Assembly (NCBI RefSeq): GCF_019097595.1
Contig: NC_080717.1
Span: 18,638,336 to 18,702,335 of the forward strand
DNA from: Hemibagrus wyckioides
Lineage: Eukaryota > Chordata > Actinopteri > Siluriformes > Bagridae
Reading direction: 5' to 3'
Length of the DNA stretch: 64,000 nt
Shown: positions 54,959 to 64,000 of the stretch, one piece after another
Position numbering within the stretch: position 1 is the stretch's first letter
Layout: each line of letters starts with the position of its first letter
Made by a program: the position numbers and the translations under genes
The notes under the pieces: generated by a model
Seen by the model: only the letters and a program-made list of their open reading frames with translations
Databases searched by the model: none
Told to the model about the DNA's origin: nothing

Positions 54959-56993
54959 ATTATATATAATTATATATACATATACATACATACATATACA
55001 TACATACATACATATATATATATATGCATAATATATATATGCATAATATATAAAACACTCATCAATAAAAATAATCACGGTCAACAGCCATCAGACTCAT
55101 TTATGTAGATAGGTCTCGTATTTTTTTCCATCGTAGTGGTAGACAGAGAAATTTTAAGGGTACAAAACCTTACGTTTTCAAAGAAATGACCGAAGACAGC
55201 AATCTGAGCAATATTTGTTAGGGGTGGCAATAATTCTAGCATGGTCTCAGGGCAATTAAAAAAAAAACAAAAAAACAAAAAAAAAAAAAACACACACCAC
55301 GGTCTCGTGAGAATGTTTGCTAGAGGAAGGAAAGTTGGTTTTTTTTATCAGTTGATTAAATCTTTTTATCATATTCGCTCATTCTCCTCTTCAGATTCCT
55401 CAGTCTGCCCCAAGGCTTGACCGCTGTCTCATTTAAGTTGTATTTTCAACTGAAGGCGGCATGAAAAACTGACCATTTCCACATACAAAGATGTTATGTG
55501 TTTATTCCTCATCCTTAAAAAATTAACAACTGGCAAAGATATCAACTTAACATCACAGTGTGAACAGGGAATGTCTATATAAAGGATCCGGAACCGCATT
55601 CCCAAAAGTAAAGGAACGCTCAGTTTCTATACCACTAAGTGAGTTCCCCATGCATCTGGCTTTACAAAGATGAAGAGATTTCCCCTGCATGTATTTCACC
55701 GAGCATGCAATTCAAATAAAGAAAACACATTATACATAAAGTTGCACAGTTAAGGCCACGTTTCAGACTTTAATAGGACTGACCAGAAACACTCAAATCA
55801 CTGGAGGGGGAGAACCCCCAACTCAAAAGTAGTAACAAATCCTTCAAAGTGTACATGGTAGAAAATCACCTCCTTCTGAATGTCCCAAATAAATGGATTC
55901 AAGCATCAGCATTACAAATTCTCTTTGTTTACTTGACATATAAAACACAAACATGTACATAACAAAAACTGAAGAAAACCATTTAAATATATTAATCTTA
56001 CTAAAAAGAAACATTACAATTCTAAACCTTGCTTATATGAAAAGGAATTGTACAAATCTCTAGCTGAACTAAAATCAACCGAGCGCTGCACAGTGAGTTC
56101 ATGCACACACTTCACAGATCACCATACATGGAGCGGAAACAGGCGCAGGTTGCTCTGAGTCATACACTTACCCTCGTACACGCGTTCCTCGAGCCTTTAA
56201 CGTACCACCACATTTACAACGATCAATAATCACTGGCAAGAAAAAAATAAAAAATCCACAGGAAGAAAAATAATATATACGAACAAGAATATTCACAAAG
56301 TTCAAGTGTTTCAAAATGGAATCTAGCATGCTTTACAAGATAATGTAAACACATCTGCTTCAAAGAAATTGCTTTACAGATCAAACACCATCTGTAAGAA
56401 CATGTTTGTGCTCCAGAAGGCTGAAATCTCCTCAAAGTTCCCTTTAAAAATAGAGGTCAAGATGAAACAGGCAGCTTTAAAACGTTCCCTGCAAACCTGC
56501 AGAAAGACAACACAGAGGTCAATACTTCTATGCAAAATCATTCAAATAAAATAAAAAGGCAAACAAAATACAGGTGCAGGTCCAGAGACGACTAAACCAT
56601 CTAGGTGCCAGAGACAAGCAAATTATTTGTCTATCAGTATTTTTGTTTAGGTCTAATTGCCCAGGAGAATAGTGGCTCATTCCATCATGTACAAAACAGT
56701 CACCTTTTTTTTAAACACCCATTTATCAAAAATGGAAGAATAACTGCTTGACTTTTACTGCTAAACAAAACTCTGACAGATATATAGGAACATAAACTCC
56801 AAATGATTTGTTTATGTTTTAGTGGAATGAAATGCTTTATGTAACTGAATTATGGAAAAATGTTTTACTATTTTCCCAGCTTTCTAGCCAACATAACATT
56901 TCCTTTACTGTTTCACTGAGCCTGAGCTGCTACACAAACAGATACAAATGTTTGTGTACAGTGTGATTACCTGAGGCACACTGTATGAGATTG
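54304..56993 (+). other. Intergenic DNA between kcnk4 and the CENP-F-like gene
   Basis: Contains the AT array at 54748-55052, poly-A tracts (55258-55291) and AT-rich DNA. The 3' UTR of the CENP-F-like gene (minus strand) must lie in the right part. No gene recognised. Confidence 0.5.
54748..55052 (+). repeat. Long (AT)n array
   Basis: About 300 bases of AT with interspersed GCATAATATATA, ACACACA and TACATACA motifs. Confidence 0.95.
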
Positions 56994-57136
56994 CTATGGG
57001 TCAATTTCTTCATCAGCCTCTGTGAGTGGAGACTCTCTGATTGAGATGGGCAAAGCATCTGTTCCCAGAAGCCCTCGGCGCAAGACATACGGACAAGCAG
57101 GACCACTGGGAATATCAGCAAAACCTGTAGTGTGTA

Positions 57137-57174
<38 letters not shown>

Positions 57175-60100
57175 CATCATCCAAGCTGTCAAGATAAGCT
57201 GCATGGAAGAATATGTTAAGGCTGAATAGCACACATGGCTGAGAGCTCGGAGCAAAGCCGCTGCCCACCTTTCATGACGACCTCGGGAAGACCATAGGGT
57301 TCATACTCCGTGTCATCATATGCTGCAGACATGCGGCTACGGTTACGCCTGATTCGCTCGGCCAGGTGAGCCGGATTGGCTGGGATGGGGAAAGAGCCGG
57401 AAAGCAGGAGCTTTTCCGTCTGTGATGCAGGGGTAGGAGAGAGGGGAGGCGATTCAGTACACTCATCATTCTGTTCTTCCTCTTTCTGTGTAGTCTGTTC
57501 ACCATGGGTCTGTGTGCTGGCATGTAAGACGACTGGTCTCTGCGGGGGGTCTCCAAATTCCACGACTACCTCTCTGTTGCACTCTTCTGTCTGAGTGCAC
57601 ACGCTATTTACTTTTTTAGCACCTGCTTTGTCTATACTACCAGTGACCCCAGTGACCTCTGAAATTTCTTGCTGGTGCACAACATTATCCTCTCTTTGGA
57701 CAGTGTTAGATGTATTACTGACTGGAGATGGAGAGGGTCCACTTTCTTGCTTCGTTGTGTTTCTTTGAGCTTTACCACTGTGTGTGGAAGTCACCAGATC
57801 ATCATGCATCAGACTAGACACATAATAATCTTTTCTCTCTGCTGATTCTGTATGACGCTTGGGATCTATTACTTTGGTCTCCGTTCCATTTTCTGTTAAA
57901 CCATCCTCTCTGCTTTCTGGGCTGAAAGTGATTTTACATGGCTGGTTTCCAGGTTGCTGATCCCTGCTAGTTCTCATTTGTTTGATCTGATGAGCTAAAT
58001 CATGCCTGTGATCACAGTTTTCCATTTCAGAGGACACGTGTTGAAAGGCACTCTCGTAATTCTCTGGTTTTAGGTGATCATTTATGATATTTATTGCACT
58101 GTTATCATCAGCAATCAGTTCCTGTAGAAACAGTAAATAAACTAAATAAGGCAAAAGCAACCACCCATACTGCAAAATTGTAATAATTCAATCTCTAAAC
58201 AATTGCAACAATTTAGAACGCACATCAAGTAAGACTTTTTTTTTTTTTTTTTTACCATTGCCTTAAAAATTGATGGCAAGTCCTCTGTGCTCTTGTCTGA
58301 TGAGGTCTGATGATCTCTTTGGAGGTCTGCATTACAGGGTTCAGAAAAACCCATGGGCTGGTAAAGTCCTCCATATTGCACCATACTACTAGAACAAGAG
58401 CTCAAATTAATGGACTCAGAAACACAGTGTACATACCTACAATATAACAAACTTTCCAAACACACAGAACACACTTGCCTCAAGTACCCTTATACTTGTA
58501 ATTATATGTTGTAAATAACCGTACTCTATATGGCACAGGCTCTCACCGTTATTTTCTACTTCTCTAAAACAAATGCCAAACAGACACTTGGACCATGAGT
58601 ACCTGCTCTGCTTGGTGTAGGAGTGTAGTGCAGTAGGGCTGCATGAGAGAACTAGCTGTTCTTCTCGTACTACAACTATAGGGCTGCTGTTACTTTCCTG
58701 ATCCAGGGTCTCCTCAGGGGTCAAGGCAGACAGCCTCCAAAGCTGCAGCTCTTCAGCTTGGTCTCTGTTCTTCTCAGAAAGAAGCTGAAGCTCGCTCTGC
58801 AGGGCCTGCAGCTGAGAAAGAGGAAAGTTAAAACACATTAAAAAAAACATGTTCCAAACCAACATGTTACAGATGTGAGATTAAAACTGAATAGAGATTA
58901 AAGTGCTGTGTGAAGATCCAGCCCATTAGTGTTTGAGATTGTGTCCTAGAAAATGTTTCCGTTGTGAACAACACCAATTTAAAACCATGGTGACAATCTT
59001 TCCAGCTTAACACCAAATAAGGGTGTTATCATATGAAATTTATACAGTTTAATAACTTAATACTGTGATACTAGCAAACTAATATTTTTTTAGATTAAGT
59101 GAAGTGTTCTTACGTCTAAGAAATATATTTATGAGAATAACTGTCCATTAAATCTTTAGTATCTTCAGTACTTCTATATTTAAGCTGACATCATTCTGAG
59201 AGAGACTTCCAGGAAAGTCAACACACTGAGCCAAAAACAAAATCTAACTGTGCAGAGCTGCTTAGCAAATGATGGGTAGTTATTTTGTTTAATTTTGCGC
59301 AGCAATGTTATGTTCTACTGTGCGTCTGATGGCCAAGTGTGATAAAGTTACAAACATTAGAATTGACAGTAGATATAACCAGCTGTGCACTTGCTGCAAC
59401 AGAGGATTACACTGTGTAAAGAGGAGCACAGAGCAGATGTTAGATGTTTCTCATAAGGAAATTGAATTTTTCTACAGGTGAGGTGGTAACGATAAAGGAT
59501 GCATGGCTCTGAATGGGGTATAGGAAAAATGAGTGCTAAAAGATCTTTGATGCAAAAAATAAACCAAACAGAACTGTAAATACCTGTTCATGAAGAGAGT
59601 GAACGTGTGCTAAGGCGCAAGTCTCATGGTCACTCTGCTCGTGTTCATTTCCACATTTTGGCCCACCGTCTTCGAAACTCCCACCGATTACAACCTTCTC
59701 CTCCAGATCTGTGACAGACACACTCTCTTCCTTTGTGTTCGTCAAATGATTAGACTCCTCTTGTTTTAAATACGTTTCTGACGAACATGGTTCACTGTCA
59801 ATTAGCTTCAGTTTTAATTTAAGCTGTTCATGCTCCTGCTTGAGGGACAGGACATCCTGTCTTGACACTTCCTGCAGCTGCAAAGTTAGTTGGTCATGTT
59901 TGGCCTTCAGCTCAGACAGCTCATTCTGTGCTTCACGCAATCTGTTTATTACCATGTTTAGGGGGCTTGTGTTATCAGTGGAATGTCCCAGAAGCTTCTG
60001 TAAATATTCTGGTAGCTCTTTCGTCTCTGTGAAACTGGATTCAGCTGAGCTCTGGGTGTTGGTCTCAATTGCATGATTATTGTCTTGCTGAGCAGCAGTC

Positions 60101-63100
60101 AGTGTTTCTGGTAGGTCCTCTGCAATAGTGTTTTCAGTAAAGTAAACAGAATCTCTGCCATGAACATCTGGGGATACTGATGTCACATGTTCTGCAGTAG
60201 CCAAGATCACATGACTCCTACTTGTCTTATCTGAAGAAGCAGAGACATTATTATTCTTATTCTCTCCAACTTCAACGTTTGTAAAGGATTGCTGATCAGA
60301 CTGTAGTGGTTTGATATTCATAGTGTGAAAAGATTCATGTGTAGCCACTTCGTGACTATTTTGAGTAGTAGTGCTAATAGCTATATCACAAGACAGTTCT
60401 GCAGAAACGTCAGCAGATTTCTCAGCACTTGGGGTCAAGCTGCTGACAGTCTCAGTCATCTGTTTATCTGCCTTGAGTGAAGCAAGCTCTTTCTGACACC
60501 TCTGCAGTTCCTCTTCTTGCCTCTGGAGGGCACTGTCTCTTTGTTGTAGCTCCTTTAAAAGGCCTTCAATGTGCTTGCTCTGATTCTCAAATGCTAGTGT
60601 TAGTTGCCGGGTCTGACTCGTCACCTGGTTCTGAAGAGCCTCCAGCTTTTTCTGTAACTTTTTCGATCTTTCTGCTTCCCTGTCTCTCTGTACTCGCATA
60701 CGTTCCACCTCTAAAATCAAAACGGTAGTGTCGTCCAAGTTCATGCCTTCTGTGGTCTTTGTGTGATCCTCCAGATTTCCTGGTGAAGTACTATCCTGTT
60801 CTACTGGAGAATGTTCCCCAGGTATTATCCCACTTCTACATTCTGTAATCAGGGCTGTTTTTGGTTCCTTGGAGAACATGGTGTTCTGAAGGTTTGTGGA
60901 CTCACAGAAGAAAATGTTATCACTAAACGATGACGTTACCTCATTTTCTAATGTTGTGCCATCATTTATGGGGTTCGGTTGGTTTCCAAGCTGCAGATAG
61001 GTTAAAGGCATATTAGTGTTTGCATTCTTTCCCTCCACTGTGGCAGAACTTTGTAGTCGGTCTAACTCGGCTTGAAGTTTTGCAATCTTTATTTCTTCCA
61101 CTTCATAAGTTTTGCGTAGTTTCTTCTCCTCCTCTCGCTCCCTCTCTCTCTCCTCACGTTCCTGCAAAAGTTCAGACTGAAGCACCTCTAGTTCCTTGCG
61201 CATTTTCTCCCTCTCTTTTTCAAGATCGTCCTCCTTTCTTTCCATCTGAGCCAAGGCCTCTTTGAGATTGATGTTCTCCTCTTTGGCTTCTTCCCCTAAT
61301 TGCTCACCTTCCTCTTTTCTTTTTTCAGCCTCCCTCTCCAAAGTAGTAACCACTTCCCTGAGTCTTGCACTCTCCTTCCTCTCTTGCTCCAGCTGTGCCT
61401 CTAGTTTGCTTCCTTTTTCTTTAAGCTCCTGGGCTTTCGTGCGATGCTGCTCAGCCTGACTTGAGTGCTTTTTACTTAGTTGCTTCAGTTTGGTTCTAGC
61501 CTCAGCTTCTGCACGCCTTTGAGTCTCAAGGTCATCAAGACGTTGATCTAACTCCCGTTTAATGTCCCTGAGCTCATCCCGGAGAGATGAATTCTCTTTC
61601 TTTAACTCCACAATAGAAGATGAGTCCCGTTTCTGTCGCTGATTTGAAGAGCTTGACTTTTGGTTTTCTGAATCACAACGGATATCATCTTTAAAGATAC
61701 GCTCACTGATCGAATCAGACATGCAAGAGTCTGTGTCAATATCTTCTATCCCTGTGTCTTGTTCAGTAATGGAGCTCTCGATCTCTGCCTCACTTGACCT
61801 TTGTGCTCCACACCGATTCCCTTCTTGGATGCTCACTGTGGGAGAGTCCTCAGAGCCAAACTCGCTGATATCTTCCGAGTCAATCCCCTCGCCAGGTTCT
61901 CTCTCAGAAGGATAGGTTACGAGACCTGGCCTGTCTGATATTTTTGGTTTCTCGTTTTTTAGTGTTCTCTTTCTCTGGGATGAGTGTTGGTGAGGTGGAG
62001 AATAACTGGTGGACAGAACAGGACTGAAACTGTCCCCTGCAACAGGATGAGAAACCACTTGTGGAGGAGGAGCTGCAAGTTGGGCTAAATGGGTGACACA
62101 CAGAGAAAAAGATTACATTTAATATGCATGCAAACATATATGACGGACTAAATCTACCAATTTGTATACATGTATACTAAAATCTTATACAGATGTACTG
62201 TACGCCATTTATCCAGAACATTAAAACGATAAAAGATAGGTATCATGATTAACATTATTTAATAATTACAACAGTCAAGGGGTGCAATATATTAGGTAGC
62301 GGTTGAAGAGTTCTTGAAGTTGATACTGTGGACCTGACAATAACTTGTCCGGTGTTCAAGGTAGACACTAGTTAATACCTAGCAAAAGCTGTCCAAGAAA
62401 AGACAAATGGCAACAGCAACAGGGTCATGGGCACACAAGGCTCATTGATGCTAGTGGGGAGCAAAAGTTAGCCTATATGGTCCAATCTCACAGCTGAAGA
62501 ACAGATAAAATGCCCATGCCGAACCCTGCTGAAATCACTTTAACTGGGCATGTGAGCATGAGAAGTAAACCATGGAGCAATGGAAGAAGGTAGTCTGGTC
62601 TGATGAATCATGTTTTATTTCACATCATCTGGAAGGCTATCTGGGGAAGACATGGCACCAGAATGCACTGCGGGAAGAAGGCAAGAAGATGGAGGCAGTG
62701 TGATGCTCTGGGAAATGTTCTGCTGAGAAGATTTGGGTCCTGGCATTCATGTGGTTGTTATTTTGACACGTTCCACCTTCCTAAATACTGGTGCAGACCA
62801 AGTACACCCCTTCATGGCAATGGTATCCACTACTGACTGTGCCCTCTTTCAGCAAGATACTGCACCCTGCTACACTGCAAAATTTTTCCAGAAATGGTTA
62901 GAGAAACATGACCAAGAGGTCAAGGTGTTGACTTGGACTCCAAATTTTGCAGTTCTCAATCTGATTGAACATTTGTGGAAAGTGCTGGACAAACGAGTCT
63001 GTTCCTTAGAGGCCCCAGGTCACAACTTACAGGACTTAACAGATATTCTGCTAACATAGCACACCTTTAGAGCTGTTGAGTCCGTGCCTCAGTGGTTCAG

Positions 63101-63371
63101 AGCTGTTTTGGTGGTAAAAGGGGGACTGAAACAATATTAGGCAGGTGGTTTAAATGTTCTGGCTGACCGGTGTATGTCACAAGATGTGTTTATGTGACCC
63201 AAACAGGAAAATCCCACTTTTTGTCCCTTCCTTACCTTGTAGCTCTTTAATGAGTTTCAGTGCTTCAGCTAATTCCTCAGCAAGTCTTTTCACCTCTGCC
63301 TCCAGGCTTTTCTCTCTCTTCTTCAATTGTTCCAGTGATATACTCAATCCCTCGTTTTCCTTTAGTGACTC
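56994..63371 (-). CDS. CENP-F-like coiled-coil protein (3' part)
   Basis: CENP-F is a very long coiled-coil kinetochore and microtubule-associated protein. Six coding exons, 5' to 3' on the minus strand: 63371-63236, 62084-59584, 58811-58603, 58388-58256, 58121-57269, 57124-56994 (TAG). They join in frame to 1,320 residues; the 5' exons lie outside the window. The 2.5-kb exon starts with a Ser/Pro- and Asp/Glu-rich segment, then a long charged coiled coil (VELKKENSSLRDELRDIKRE and on), a Ser/Thr-rich section and another coiled coil. Identity rests on the end: TEYEPYGLPEVVMKGFADIP, followed by SPYVLRR-like CPYVLRRGLLG. Human CENP-F has the same block (GLPEVVKKGFADIP, SPYILRRTTM), known as the C-terminal Rb-binding motif. 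Here the protein stops some 30 residues later, without the basic tail and CaaX end. Two TQT motifs (SVCTQTEE, HASTQTHG) in the fifth visible exon resemble dynein light-chain LC8 sites. Could be an ohnologue of cenpf or a strongly shortened cenpf. Confidence 0.85.
57141..57172 (+). repeat. (GA)n microsatellite
   Basis: Sixteen GA units in the last intron of the CENP-F-like gene. On the minus strand this is a TC run that ends 17 bases before the last acceptor and so forms most of its pyrimidine tract. Confidence 0.9.
58235..58253 (+). repeat. Poly-T tract next to a splice donor
   Basis: T run (poly-A on the gene strand) two bases after the GT donor of the exon 58388-58256. Confidence 0.9.
58812..59583 (-). 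other. Intron of the CENP-F-like gene
   Basis: 772-base intron between the 2.5-kb exon and the next. No repeat or exon recognised. Confidence 0.6.
62201..63174 (+). mobile_element. Tc1-like transposon, decayed, in CENP-F-like intron
   Basis: Left end TACGCCATTTATCCAGAACA and right end TGTTCTGGCTGACCGGTGTA are inverted relatives. The plus strand (opposite to the host gene) carries transposase sequence in at least two frames: GRHGTRMHCGKK near 62650, then ALFQQDTAPCYTAKF and [15 protein letters not shown] from 62848 to 63000, which hold the second Asp and the Glu of the DDE triad. The first Asp region is in a shifted frame and the N-terminal part is largely deleted, so it cannot be functional. 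Right-end block AATATTAGGCAGGTGGTTTA is shared with the copy in trmt112 intron 3. Confidence 0.9.
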
Positions 63372-64000
63372 CTACAGGCCAGAATGGGAGGTGCATTAGA
63401 ACAGAACAGCAAAACATGTCTCATCATTGATGACGGACTGTTCATGTTTATCATCATGTGTTCTGTGGGTGCATTTAATATTTAATCAGTATATTTGTCA
63501 TATGAACTGTCTAAAGTGAAACAATACAAAAGAAAAAATACTTTTAAAAGAAAAAGAAAACATGCAAAACATGTTTTAAAATTCACAAGGGACAAAAATG
63601 TCCAAGCAAAGGTCCACACACAAACACTAAAGAGAGTAAACAAATATCAATAAATAATCAATAAAGGGGAGAAGTATGATGAAATAATAACATATTAGTA
63701 CATTGTGGAATAACAAAAGAGAAACTGCAGGCTTGCTTTTGCATTTTACAAAGCAAGACACTTTGCATATACCACCTCACCCTGCACAGAAGACACACAT
63801 TACATAAGACCAAGACAGAGCTCCTACAGTGCATGCTGGGATTTTAGGTGATAACAGATACAGCTAGTTATCTATCAGATAATGTTGCCAGATCACCAAT
63901 AATCACCAATAATTCCTAGTCAAGGAAAGCAGACTGGGAAATAGCACTATATAGCATGCATTCATTTAAACAAAGTGCTTCACAATGTACTCTTTTTATA
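63372..64000 (-). other. Intron of the CENP-F-like gene, running off the window
   Basis: Starts at the acceptor upstream (on the minus strand) of exon 63371-63236. AT-rich, no repeat family or further exon recognised. Confidence 0.6.

Noticed and set aside
56994..63371. Assignment to ankyrin/coiled-coil families (RAI14, ANKRD24) or CCDC88B
   Set aside because: Coiled coils alone suggested these, and CCDC88B is near KCNK4 in human, but the C-terminal GLPEVV..GFADIP block is specific to CENP-F.

Overview
The window is nuclear DNA of a bony fish (teleost). The genes are vertebrate, with short GT-AG introns, dense microsatellites and many decayed Tc1-like transposons and tRNA-derived SINE-like repeats of the kind found in fish. 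The repeat families would fit an otophysan such as a catfish, but the species cannot be fixed from sequence alone. All gene models below were built by hand: exons were translated, splice sites were required, and reading phase was checked across junctions.

Layout, left to right. (1) 586-4803 (+): the 3' ten coding exons of nxf1, the mRNA export receptor. (2) 6423-25549 (+): a complete 42-exon atg2a (2,004 codons), the autophagy lipid-transfer protein. (3) 27900-29812 (+): complete trmt112, activator of several methyltransferases. (4) 34309-38776 (+): a complete seven-exon TGF-beta precursor (415 aa) of the TGFB2 type. (5) 46674-52037 (-): complete coding part of kcnk4 (TRAAK-type two-pore potassium channel, 535 aa), probably with a further 5' UTR exon near 53.9-54.3 kb. 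(6) 56994-63371 (-): the 3' six coding exons of a CENP-F-like coiled-coil gene, which continues beyond the right edge.

The gene order is the main point. NXF1, ATG2A, TRMT112 and KCNK4 all lie in human 11q12-q13. The KCNK4 paralogue KCNK2 lies in human 1q41 with CENPF and TGFB2. Here a TGFB2-type ligand and a CENPF-type gene flank kcnk4 directly. The simplest reading is that this is the 11q13-type copy of a duplicated vertebrate block, and that the fish kept tgfb and cenpf copies that human 11q13 does not have. The CENP-F-like protein keeps the conserved C-terminal motif of CENP-F but stops soon after it, without the basic tail and CaaX end.

Between genes and in introns lie decayed transposons (Tc1-like pieces at 2.7, 29.0, 30.8, 32.9, 50.6 and 62.2 kb; short inverted-repeat elements at 16.4 and 41.7 kb), three SINE-like copies, a nested repeat at 27.0-27.6 kb, a 35-bp minisatellite at 53.5 kb and several long microsatellites, one of which fills most of an atg2a intron. 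No CRISPR array, operon, rRNA or intact tRNA gene was seen.
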